DNA from: Azophilus sp965214305
GTDB taxonomy: Bacteria > Pseudomonadota > Gammaproteobacteria > Pseudomonadales > Azotimanducaceae
Assembly (NCBI GenBank): GCA_965214305.1
Contig: OZ243949.1
Span: forward strand, 186,001 to 250,000
Length of the DNA stretch: 64,000 nucleotides
Direction of reading: 5' to 3'
Of the stretch, positions 54,198 to 62,213 are shown piece after piece. Numbering within the stretch: position 1 is the first letter of the stretch; each line of letters opens with the position of its first letter. Made by a program: the position numbers and the translations under genes. Under the pieces are notes generated by a model. It did no database searches. It saw only the letters and a program-made list of their open reading frames with translations, and was not told the origin of the DNA.

Positions 54198-54974
54198 CTA
54201 GGCGTTGCGGATGGTCAGTCCCCCATCCACGGGCAAAGCCACGCCGGTGATGAAGCTTGCCGCCGGCAGCACGAGGCTGAGCGTGCCGTGGGCCACCTCC
54301 TCGGGCTCGGCATAGCGCTTCAAGGCCACCCGACGGCGGGCGAACTCGCGCTTGTCGGCTTCGGAAATGGCTTGGGTCATGCCAGTGCGAATGGGGCCGG
54401 GGCAGATGCAATTGACGGTGATGCCCTCGGCGCCGAGTTCCACCGCCAAGGATCGCGTCAAGCCGATGACCCCGGTCTTAGCCGCCGTGTAGGGACTGCC
54501 GTACTTGGTGGCGCCCAAGCCTTCGGTGGAGGCGATGTTGACGATGCGCGGGTGCTCGGCTTGCCGCAAGTGCGGCAGGGCGGCGCGGATGGTGCGGGTG
54601 TGGGCGGTCAGCAGCACCGTGAGGGTCTTGCTCCAAGCGGCCTCGTAGTCCTCGCCGTCGATGGGCGAGAAGATGGAGATGCCGGCGTTGTTCACCAGAA
54701 TGTCGATGCCGCCGAAGTGGCCGGCGATCTCAGCGAAGACCGCCTCAATGGCATCCGCATCCGCCAGATCAAGCACCCAACCGCGCGCCGACTTGCCGTC
54801 GGCCTTGATCTCGCCCACCACCCTGGCCAGCGGCTCGCCGTTCAGGTCTATGGCCGCCACGCGGGCGCCCTCGTCGGCGAAGAGCTTCGCCGTCGCCTCG
54901 CCCATGCCGCTGGCGGCGCCGGTGACGACCGCGACCTTGCCGCTGATCGATCGGCTGAGCTTGATCAGTGCCAT
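54198..54974 (-). CDS. Short-chain dehydrogenase/reductase
   Basis: A 258-residue classical SDR. NAD(P) motif VTGAASGMGEA (TGxxxGxG), NNAGI, catalytic Ser in NIASTEG, Tyr and Lys in YTAAKTG, and PGPIRTGM. DLNG after strand 2 suggests NAD(H) preference. The substrate is not predictable. It looks intact although surrounded by broken genes, and its stop abuts the MFS remnant. Confidence 0.88.
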   Translation of the reverse strand: MALIKLSRSISGKVAVVTGAASGMGEATAKLFADEGARVAAIDLNGEPLARVVGEIKADGKSARGWVLDLADADAIEAVFAEIAGHFGGIDILVNNAGISIFSPIDGEDYEAAWSKTLTVLLTAHTRTIRAALPHLRQAEHPRIVNIASTEGLGATKYGSPYTAAKTGVIGLTRSLAVELGAEGITVNCICPGPIRTGMTQAISEADKREFARRRVALKRYAEPEEVAHGTLSLVLPAASFITGVALPVDGGLTIRNA

Positions 54975-55001
54975 GCTGGTCTCTTGAGCAAAACGACTAA
55001 C

Positions 55002-55268
55002 TTAGGCAGCCTTGGGCAGGATTGCAATTGCTTCCAGATGGGCAACCTCGATGCCCAATGTGTGGTAGCCGTCAGCGACTGTTTGATGGAAGCCCGCCGG
55101 TATGTCCAGCTTGCCTATGGCGGACTTGATCGCGCATTCCCACAGCGTGGCCACGCTCACGTGCCAGTCGTGGTCGGCCGATTTCAGAATGGCCAGCATG
55201 TGATCCGACAATCTGTCGGGAGCCGACCGGGCCCAAAGCAGTATGTGGGTGTCGAGAAGGCATCTCAC
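55002..55268 (-). pseudogene. VapC-type PIN toxin, C-terminally truncated
   Basis: 88 residues of a PIN protein: CLLDTHILLWARS with Asp6, VSVATLWECAIKSAIGKLDI with the Glu, and HLEAIAILPKAA, where it stops. Relatives of this group run to about 125 residues and continue with HHRDPFDR, carrying the third acidic residue. Loss of that region should abolish activity. It overlaps the antitoxin gene by 4 bases. Confidence 0.75.
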
Positions 55269-55510
55269 TTGAGCGCCGCAATGCCCATCGCTGCCGCGAT
55301 GTCGGGGGGCCAGGAGTCGAAATCGTCAGCGATGCGTATCCGGCCCTTCAGGTCGCCGAGCGGAGGAACGCGGCCGCGCTGCTCGTAACGGGTGATCCGG
55401 ACAGCGGGCGCACCCATGCGCGTGATCACGAACTCCTCGCCATCGACCGTCTTTTTGACGATCTCGGAAAGACGCGCCTTGGCATCGCTGAGCGTAACGA
55501 CGGATTCCAC
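55265..55510 (-). CDS. Phd/YefM-type antitoxin
   Basis: An 81-residue antitoxin from a GTG start at 55510: TLSDAKARLSEIVKKTVDGEEFVITRMGAPAVRITRY is the Phd/YefM DNA-binding fold, and the C-terminal part would bind the toxin. Its partner gene is truncated, so this is probably an orphan antitoxin now. Confidence 0.8.
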   Translation of the reverse strand: MESVVTLSDAKARLSEIVKKTVDGEEFVITRMGAPAVRITRYEQRGRVPPLGDLKGRIRIADDFDSWPPDIAAAMGIAALK

Positions 55511-55794
55511 AGGACGGCCCCTATGGTCTGACCGAGTCCGACTACAGTATGAGCGGCGATTTTCCTCCACGCCTTGGCGTTCAGGGATTCCCGTTGGATT
55601 GCCCATCGGCTGTGCCGGCTCCCCTGCGCCCATCGTCAAGCATCACCATCGGCGGCGCCGCAAAGACGGCCGTGGAGGAGCCGGGGCCCAAATCGACCAC
55701 GGCGCCGCTGGGGGCCATCATCAAGGGCATTGGCATGAAGCTCCCGGAGAGGCCCGCTGGCGAACTGGCGCGCGCTTCCAGCACCGCCTCGCGG

Positions 55795-56124
55795 TCGATG
55801 CCGTGCCCGCGACCGAGCCGGATGGCTTCAATGGGCTTGCCGCGCCCTGAAATCGAGGAGCGTGGCGACTGCGTAACGGTCCGGTTTCGACGCAAGGATG
55901 CGTCGTTCGTTCGGCAAGCTGGTGCCGGACTCACAGAGCAGCAAGATGAGGTTTTGGCGTTGCTGCGTCACTCCGGTGCCGGGCTGGCATTGCGTGAAAT
56001 TCGATCGCTGCTGGATGGGCAGCTAAGCGATTCTCAGCTTCGCCGGTGTTTGGCTGCCCTGAGGGCGGCCGGCTTGGCGTTTGCAACCGGACATGGCCGG
56101 GGAGCGCGCTGGAAGGCCACGTAA
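55795..56124 (+). pseudogene. C-terminal remnant of an AlbA_2/RecG-like ATP-binding protein
   Basis: From GLPRPEIEERGDCVTVRF onward the frame matches the end of AlbA_2 (divergent AAA_4) proteins, followed by a winged-helix-like stretch LTEQQDEVLALLRHSGAGLA and LRRCLAALRAAGLA. The preceding roughly 80 codons of the open frame do not resemble the family. The N-terminal three quarters are missing. Confidence 0.5.
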
Positions 56125-56284
56125 ACGACGGTCGCCCGTCTTATTCCGAGCTTATTCGCTCTTATTCCGCAAGTGTGACCAGAAATCAGAGGGCACTCCT
56201 TTCAGCTCATCCACCCTCAGCCTGCGCTTGGCAGGCGCGTATTGCGCCGGTGCGCGTAATTGCGGACACTTGGGGCGGCATGCG

Positions 56285-57309
56285 TTGAGGCGGAACGGGA
56301 GGTGCTTGCTGCGCGCGTTGGGGGTGGTTGCGGTTGGTCTGATGGCTGCGGGGTGCGCGGAGTCGGATATTGCAGTGGGGCAGGCGTGCGGGCCGATGGC
56401 GCCGGATAAGGCCATGGCCCATGCGGACCAAGTTTCCCATCTGATTCGGGAAGAGGATTTTCGCTCGATTATCGCGGAGTTGGCGGGCGATGCCTACGAG
56501 GGGCGCGGCCCGGGAAGCGCAGGCGACGCCAAGGCGCGCGAATGGACCGCCGCGCAGCTGGCCGAGACGGGCATCGCGCCGGGCGCGGACGATGGCTACC
56601 AGCAGCGCTTCGAGCTGGTGGGCGTGACCACGGGCCTGCCGGGGGAATGGGCCTTTTCCACCGGCGTTTCGATGGCGCCGCGCACGGAATTCGTCGCCAA
56701 CGTCAGCAACCAGACCACTCGCGCATCGCTATCCGATGCCGAGCTGGTGTTCGTGGGTTTCGGCATCTAGGCGCCGGAGTACGACTGGGACGATTACAAG
56801 GGCGTGGACATGAGCGGCAAAGTGCTCGTCATGCTCAACAACGACCCGGAATGGGACCCGGACCTGTTCGCCGGCCAACGCCGCCTGTATTACGGGCGCT
56901 GGACCTACAAGTACGAGATCGCCGCCCGCTGCTCGGCGACCAGTTCCCCGACCAAGACTACTACTACCGCTCCGATCAGTTCAGCTTCGCCCGGATCGGC
57001 GTGCCCGGAATCTACTTGGACGGCGGCGTGGACATTATCGGCAAGCCGGACGGATGGGGCACGCAGCAGATCGACCTCTACACCACCCGCGACTACCACC
57101 AGCCCAGCGACGAGCTCGGCGATGACTGGGTGTTCGACGGCATGGTGGCGGACACCCGCTTCGGCCTGCTCACCACCTACCTGATCGCCCAGGCCAACGA
57201 AATGCAGTCCTGGAACCCGGGCGACGAATTCGCCGCCGCCCGCGCCGCCGCCCTCTCCGCCCTCGAGGAATCAGCCGCTTCCACCCCCTCCGCTGATCAG
57301 ACGAATTAG
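56285..57309 (+). pseudogene. M28-family peptidase (lipoprotein), nonsense codon and internal deletion
   Basis: A TTG at 56285 begins a lipoprotein signal with the lipobox LMAAGC. The peptidase-associated part follows (FRSIIAELAGDAYEGRGPGS) up to GFGI, then an in-frame TAG at 56768, then APEYDWDDYKGVDMSGKVLV. Near 56936 a deletion joins RWTYKYEIAAR directly to DQFPDQDYYYRSDQFSFARI in another frame, removing most of the zinc-binding catalytic domain; the end, YLDGGVDIIGKP to the stop at 57309, is intact. The gene is dead. Confidence 0.85.
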
Positions 57310-57329
57310 TGCTTATATGCGTGCGGTTT

Positions 57330-57344
57330 TATAATAGTTTGCTG
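57330..57344. repeat. Left 15-bp target-site duplication
   Basis: TATAATAGTTTGCTG occurs here and again at 58822-58836, exactly bordering the two TGT-ended terminal repeats of the insertion sequence. Confidence 0.85.
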
Positions 57345-58821
57345 TGTTAGCCCAAAGCAGTAATGTCCCCTTTGCGCAAAGTTAAAGTGTCCCCTTTTTC
57401 ATCGGGGAGGGGCTGTCTTGTCGAGTGCGGAGGTGTTGTTGAGCATGCGGGAGTCGGATCGGGCGGGAGTGATTCGCGATGTGGTGGAGAAGCGCCTGTC
57501 GCAGCGCGAGGCGGCGTTGCGGCTGCGGTTGAGTGTGCGCCAGGTGAAGCGCCTGGCGGCGCGCTACCGGGAGCGGGGCGCGGCAGGGCTGGTGTCGGGG
57601 CGGCGGGGCAAGCGGTCGAACAACGCGATCGACCCGGCGGTGCGCTGTGCGGCGCTGGACCTGGTTCGCGGGCGCTACCCGGATTTCGGTCCGACCCTCG
57701 CTTGCGAGAAGCTGGTGGAGGCGCACGGTTTCAAGCTGTCGGCGGAGACGCTGCGGGGCTGGATGATCGAAGACGGGCTGTGGCGGCCGAAGGCGCGTCG
57801 GGAGGCGCGCGCGCATCCGAGCCGGCCGCGCCGGGATTGCCTGGGCGATCTGGTGCAGATCGACGGTTCGCCGCACGACTGGTTCGAGGACCGGGGGCCG
57901 CGGTGCGCGCTGATCGTGTACGTGGACGACGCGACGTCGCGGCTGCTGGCGATGGGGTTCTGGCCGGCGGAGACGACCGAGGCCTACATGGAGACGACGC
58001 GGGCGCATCTGGCGGCCCACGGGCGTCCGGTGGCGTACTACTCGGACCGCCACAGCATATTCCGGGTGAGCCTGCGGGGCCGGGAGGGTGGGTTGACGCA
58101 GTTCGGCCGGGCGCTGGGGACGCTGGACATCGCGCCAATCCACGCCGGCAGTCCGCAGGCCAAGGGCCGGGTGGAGCGGGCCAACCGGACGCTGCAGGAC
58201 CGGCTGGTGAAGGAGATGCGGCTGCGTGGCATCTGCGGCATCGAGGCGGGGAACGCCTACCTGCCGGCGTTCATGGCGGACTACAACCGGCGTTTCGGCG
58301 TGGCGGCGCGCAACCCGGCGGACGCGCACCGGGCGGTGTTGCACAACGACCGGGAGCTGGATCTGATCCTGTGCGAGCAGCACGAACGCAAGCTGGCGAA
58401 GAACCTGTCGATCAGCTTCGAGGGCGACACCTACCAGGTGACCGGGCAAGGCCGGGGCTACCGGCTGCGGGGTGCCGCGGTGACGGTGTGCAAGGGCTGG
58501 AACGGCGCGGTGGCTGTGCTGCGCGACGGCCGCGAGCTGCCGGTCGAGTTGCTTGCCGGGGGCGGGGATCCGCCGCCGGTTGAGGATGGGAAGAGCGTGC
58601 GGTCGCGGGTGGACAGGGTCAAGGCGCGGCAGCGGTCCCGGCCGGACTGGAAGCCGCCACCGGACCACCCCTGGCGACGCTCTTTCAAGACCGGCGCGGG
58701 GGCGGCCGCCGGATAGCCGCGGCGCGGCCTTGCGCTCCGGTCGCTACGCTCCCTCCGCGCAAGGCCGAAGGGGACATCTCTACTTTGGAGAAAAGGGGAC
58801 ATTTCTACTTTGCTTTGACAT
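57345..58821 (+). mobile_element. Intact insertion sequence, ISNCY/IS1202-like, 1477 bp
   Basis: The left end (57345-57370) and the complement of the right end (58796-58821) share 20 of 26 positions, both starting TGT and ending ATGTCCCC. Each end carries a second inner box ending TGTCCCCTT about 25 bp inward, probable transposase-binding sites. The element is flanked by a 15-bp direct repeat and holds one intact transposase gene. Long duplications of this size are known in the IS1202-type group, to which the transposase also looks related. A decayed relative lies at 2918-3197. Confidence 0.88.
57418..58716 (+). CDS. ISNCY/IS1202-type DDE transposase
   Basis: A 432-residue transposase. N-terminal helix-turn-helix (VVEKRLSQREAALRLRLSVR, about 22-41), a second winged region, then the DDE core: LVQIDGSPHDWFEDRGPRC with the first Asp, YYSDRHSIF with the second, and GSPQAKGRVERANRTLQDR with the Glu. 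The TTG start follows GGGGAGGGG; a Met nine codons on is an alternative. The intact frame, terminal repeats and fresh target duplication suggest recent movement. Confidence 0.9.
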   Translation: MSSAEVLLSMRESDRAGVIRDVVEKRLSQREAALRLRLSVRQVKRLAARYRERGAAGLVSGRRGKRSNNAIDPAVRCAALDLVRGRYPDFGPTLACEKLVEAHGFKLSAETLRGWMIEDGLWRPKARREARAHPSRPRRDCLGDLVQIDGSPHDWFEDRGPRCALIVYVDDATSRLLAMGFWPAETTEAYMETTRAHLAAHGRPVAYYSDRHSIFRVSLRGREGGLTQFGRALGTLDIAPIHAGSPQAKGRVERANRTLQDRLVKEMRLRGICGIEAGNAYLPAFMADYNRRFGVAARNPADAHRAVLHNDRELDLILCEQHERKLAKNLSISFEGDTYQVTGQGRGYRLRGAAVTVCKGWNGAVAVLRDGRELPVELLAGGGDPPPVEDGKSVRSRVDRVKARQRSRPDWKPPPDHPWRRSFKTGAGAAAG

Positions 58822-58878
58822 ATAATAGTTTGCTGCGGCAAGCGAACCGTTCTGCTGCTAGAAAAAAGGAGCAACCTA

Positions 58879-59107
58879 ATGGCCAAAGTGAAGCTTAATT
58901 CCCCGCCGGAGGGCTTGGCAAATCCGACCGAGCCCGAAATCGGGGGGGGGGGGGGGGGGGGTAGATAACCCTCCTGAAAAACGGGCTTGGCGCAAGCCCT
59001 CTATCCGTCTAATGCACATCGGAACCACACAAAGTGCTAAATTTACTCGCGAATATGAGGGTGCGAACTATACGCAGGGAAGTAAGCCTAATTATCAGGT
59101 GAGTTAA
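58879..59107 (+). pseudogene. Small peptide gene interrupted by a run of 20 G (phase-variable, RiPP-like or sequencing artefact)
   Basis: AAAAAAGGAG lies 8 bases before ATG 58879. The frame MAKVKLNSPPEGLANPTEPE enters a tract of 20 G (58942-58961) and, as given, stops at 58966 after 29 residues. With one G fewer the frame continues VDNPPEKRAWRKPSIRLMHI and on to NYQVS with a stop at 59105-59107, a coherent 75-residue peptide. The second half, with WRKPSIRLMHIG followed by a Thr/Ser/Tyr-rich tail, has the look of a ribosomally made peptide precursor, but no biosynthetic genes are nearby. Function unknown. Confidence 0.5.
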
Positions 59108-59527
59108 ATTGCGATATCCGCCCGCAAAGTGACCTATGCTCATAAGGCAAACCCCATAGGCCCGCCTCCGCTCTCGCTCGCAGCTGAAGCCATTTCCCGC
59201 CCCCCTTTTCCGGGAGTATTGGAGGCAGTGTGCGCCAATCGCTTGGCGCGCGATGATCGCCTCGCCCGCCGAGGGGGTAGATGGTTTGGCGACTACGAGA
59301 CGTGCCATCACAGGGCGCGACGGCATCATCAAGCCCGCGCACCCCACCCGGCGGAGGCCGTGGTCCGTCAGTTCCGAGCGATTCTGCGTGGCAGTCTAAA
59401 CCGGCGCAAGGGTGGCCTGGGCTGCCTCAGCCTCCGCCATGCCCGTCGCCACACAGACCCCCCCAGCCCGACAATAAAATGGTCTTAGGAGCCTGCGCCG
59501 CAGGAATTCGCGGCTGCAAATCCGCTC
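59108..59527. other. Intergenic region, nothing recognised
   Basis: No open frame has a plausible start, ribosome site and product. A stretch near 59490-59535 loosely resembles the GGAGCCT...CGGCTGCAAA sequence near 15410. Confidence 0.4.
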
Positions 59528-60151
59528 TCATCCGCCGCGATTTTGGCGACCGCCGCGCTGGTCGCGCCCGCCGCCTCTCCTCGAACTGTCTCGCGTGTAT
59601 TTGTTGTGTTGAGGATTGTTCCGCTGCATAGACCCGTCCAGAGCGTTGGCGATGTCGGCGGTCGCCGTCAGCGACAGAGGGAGGCCCTCGACGCGCCACC
59701 AATCGGTCCACACGTACTCGCCCCAGACCATTCCGTAGCCCTTTGTATGAGGGTCACTCAGCACTAACATGAACCTGTTTCGGTCGATGACATCATCTTT
59801 GAGAGTCTTGATGCCAAGCGGCATATACTGCGTTCCTGCGGGAATCACAATATCTCCGTTTTCCGCCACATAGTCTTTTCCCGCCTTGGCGGAGAGGTCT
59901 TCGGTACGGTACCTATAGAAGATGTCGAAGGGGAGAGGGCGTGAGAGGATGAGCACAAAGGGGGCATCTTCGCCTTCCTTGCATTGAACATCCGCCACCC
60001 TAAGCTCCGCCGTCACACCCTCCACCATCCTATTCGCCGCCGCTGGCTGGGCCAGCGCCGCCAGCATCAGGGTAGCGAGGCATGCCAGTGCCCCGCCCCG
60101 CAGGAACCGGGATGCTGAACTGGCGCTGCCGTTGGCTGAATACCTAATCAT
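59528..60151 (-). CDS. Exported Calx-beta-like protein with an RGG-rich tail
   Basis: A 207-residue protein. ATG 60151 has GGAGGGAG about 8 bases upstream. An export signal (ALACLATLMLAALAQPAAA) is followed by a beta-sandwich stretch APFVLILSRPLPFDIFYRYR, SAKAGKDYVAENGDIVIPAG and NRFMLVLSDP, which resembles a single Calx-beta repeat. The last 20 residues are SSRRGGGRDQRGGRQNRGG-like, an RGG-type tail unusual for an exported protein. Function unknown. Confidence 0.7.
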   Translation of the reverse strand: MIRYSANGSASSASRFLRGGALACLATLMLAALAQPAAANRMVEGVTAELRVADVQCKEGEDAPFVLILSRPLPFDIFYRYRTEDLSAKAGKDYVAENGDIVIPAGTQYMPLGIKTLKDDVIDRNRFMLVLSDPHTKGYGMVWGEYVWTDWWRVEGLPLSLTATADIANALDGSMQRNNPQHNKYTRDSSRRGGGRDQRGGRQNRGG

Positions 60152-60268
60152 GTCTCGTGCTCCCTCCGTGGTGCGTCTGCTTCGCACCATGGTCGCCAAG
60201 GTAGAACCCGCAGACGATTCAGGTACGATAACCCGACTATCCTGTATCCGATAAGATTTTGCAATAGT

Positions 60269-60360
60269 GGGTAGTGGCTCAATTTGGCAACGCTTCATTA
60301 CCGCAGCCCAACGCGGGCGCGGTCTCTGCGGCAGCGAAAATTGAAACTGAGCCACTACCC
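60269..60360. repeat. 92-bp element with 13-bp perfect terminal inverted repeats (MITE-like)
   Basis: GGGTAGTGGCTCA at 60269-60281 is exactly complementary to 60348-60360, and similarity extends a few bases inward (ATTT/AAAT). There is no coding capacity. It looks like a miniature inverted-repeat element placed between the Calx-beta gene promoter region and the tRNA cluster. Confidence 0.6.
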
Positions 60361-60434
60361 GACAAGACTTGGATTTGACGCTCTAGATAGCCCTCAGTAT
60401 CATCCGCGCGCCATCGGCGGGGTGGTGTTTGAGC

Positions 60435-60511
<77 letters not shown>

Positions 60512-60621
60512 GATGCGATGGCCCGGCCTCCCAAGCCGGGCCGGTTGGCGGTGGGCCGGAGGCCTGCGCCCAGGGTTGGTTTGCAGCCCTTTGTCTGTTA
60601 TTGCTTTGATTGATCGTCACG

Positions 60622-60698
60622 GCGCCCGTAGCTCAACGGGATAGAGCATCTGCCTTCTAAGCAGAGGGTTGAAGGTTCGAGCCCTTCCGGGCGTACCA
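60622..60698 (+). tRNA. tRNA-Arg (anticodon TCT)
   Basis: Acceptor GCGCCCG pairs with CGGGCGT (one wobble), anticodon arm TCTGC-CTTCTAA-GCAGA, TTCGAGC in the T arm, encoded ACCA end. Confidence 0.96.
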
Positions 60699-60776
60699 GG
60701 ATCGTGCCGGGATCGAGATTAATGTGGGCTAACGCGGGCCGGATCTGTATCGAACCGCGTTGGCGGATGAACGGAT

Positions 60777-60853
60777 GGTGGACGTAGCTCAGCCGGTAGA
60801 GCTCCGGGTTGTGGTCCCGGTGGTCGTGGGTTCGAACCCCATCGTCCACCCCA
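60777..60853 (+). tRNA. tRNA-His (anticodon GTG)
   Basis: Acceptor GTGGACG pairs with CGTCCAC, the extra G at -1 opposite the C discriminator is encoded, the anticodon arm is CCGGG-TTGTGGT-CCCGG and CCA is encoded. It lies 25 bases before tig. Confidence 0.96.
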
Positions 60854-60878
60854 TTCCGTCGCAACGGCCGGGTAATTT

Positions 60879-62213
60879 ATGCGCGTATCAGTGGAAAAAA
60901 CCTCGGGCCTCGAACGGCGGTTGACCATTGCCGTTCCCGCCGAGCGGTTTGAGAGCGAGCTCGCCGCCAACCTGAAGGCAACCCGCAGCCAGGTGCGCCT
61001 ACCCGGCTTTCGTCCGGGCAAGGTACCCATGAAGGAGGTACGCCGGCGATTCGGCACGGCGGCCCGGCAAGAGACGGCCAGCGATCTTATGCGCACCGGT
61101 TTTTCCGAGGCCGTCCAACAGGAAGACTTGTTGCCGGCCGGTCTGCCGAGCTTGGAAATCCTCAGTCTTGAACCGGGCGTTGACTTCGAGTTCGCCGCCA
61201 CCTTTGAAGTGTTCCCGTCGGTGGAACTCGCCGATTTTTCCGCTTTCGAGATCACCAAACCCACTTGCGAAGTCACCGAAACCGATATTGACGACATGGT
61301 GCAGCGCCTGCGCGAACAGCGCCGCGAGTGGGATGATGTTGAGCGCGGCGCGATCGACGGCGACCGCATGGTGCTCGATTTTACGGGCACCCTGGACGGC
61401 GAGCCCTTTGCGGGCGGCGAGGGCGAGGACGTTGTTTTTGATATCGGTTCCGGGCGCATGATCGAGGATTTCGACCAGGCCGTGCGCGGCTTGGCGGCGG
61501 GGCAACAAAAAACCTTCCCCGCCGCCTTTCCCGAGGACTATCAAAGCAAGGAATTGGCTGGCAAAACCGTGCGGTTCAAGGTGGCTGTCAAAGCGGTCAA
61601 GGCCCCGCGGCTGCCGGAAATCGATGCGGCATTCTTCCGAGCGTTCGGCGTTGAGGAAGGCGGTGAGTCGGCCTTCCGGGCAGAGGTGGCGAGCAACATG
61701 CACCGAGAACTCGATGTCGCCATCCGCAGCCAGACCAAGGGTCTCGTCATGGATAAACTGGCACAAGCCCATAACATTGCCTTGCCCCAGGCGCTCGTCC
61801 GTCAAGAGATGCAAGCGATTCAAGACCGGGTGTTGCAAGGCATGGGCGCAAAAGAAAAGGCCGCGCTCGCGCAACAATCCCAAGCGCTTTTTCGTGAGCG
61901 GGCGGAGCGGCAGGTGGCACTGGGTTTGATCAGCCGTGCGGTCATCCGTGCCCATGATTTGACCGCCGACCCGCAGCGCGTCCGCGCCCGCATCGAGGAA
62001 CTGGCTCAACCTTACGCGGATAAGGACCAAGTGGTCGCTTGGTATTATCAAAATGACGAACAACTCGCCAGCATCGAAATGCACGTTCTGGAAGACCAGG
62101 TGGTCGATACCGTGCTTGCCCAAGCCCGGGTGAGTTTGCAGGAACGCGCCTATGCGGACATTATTGCCGGCGATTCAGCCAAGCCAACCAAGGAGTCCGG
62201 CCAAGATGAATGA
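60879..62213 (+). CDS. tig: Trigger factor
   Basis: A 444-residue ribosome-bound chaperone and prolyl isomerase. The N-terminal ribosome-binding signature GFRPGKVPMKEVRRRFG is at about 45-61, the FKBP domain about 150-245 (GDRMVLDFTGTLDGEPFAGG), and the helical substrate-binding domain follows. Normal length. Overlaps clpP by 8 bases, the usual tig-clpP-clpX order. Confidence 0.96.
   Translation: MRVSVEKTSGLERRLTIAVPAERFESELAANLKATRSQVRLPGFRPGKVPMKEVRRRFGTAARQETASDLMRTGFSEAVQQEDLLPAGLPSLEILSLEPGVDFEFAATFEVFPSVELADFSAFEITKPTCEVTETDIDDMVQRLREQRREWDDVERGAIDGDRMVLDFTGTLDGEPFAGGEGEDVVFDIGSGRMIEDFDQAVRGLAAGQQKTFPAAFPEDYQSKELAGKTVRFKVAVKAVKAPRLPEIDAAFFRAFGVEEGGESAFRAEVASNMHRELDVAIRSQTKGLVMDKLAQAHNIALPQALVRQEMQAIQDRVLQGMGAKEKAALAQQSQALFRERAERQVALGLISRAVIRAHDLTADPQRVRARIEELAQPYADKDQVVAWYYQNDEQLASIEMHVLEDQVVDTVLAQARVSLQERAYADIIAGDSAKPTKESGQDE

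Noticed and set aside
55581..55934. Minus-strand frame containing FAAPPMVMLDDG
   Set aside because: It has a coding-like feel, but I could not tie it to any family, and the AlbA_2 remnant overlaps it on the other strand. Left unannotated.
60999..62123. 374-codon minus-strand frame
   Set aside because: Antisense of tig.
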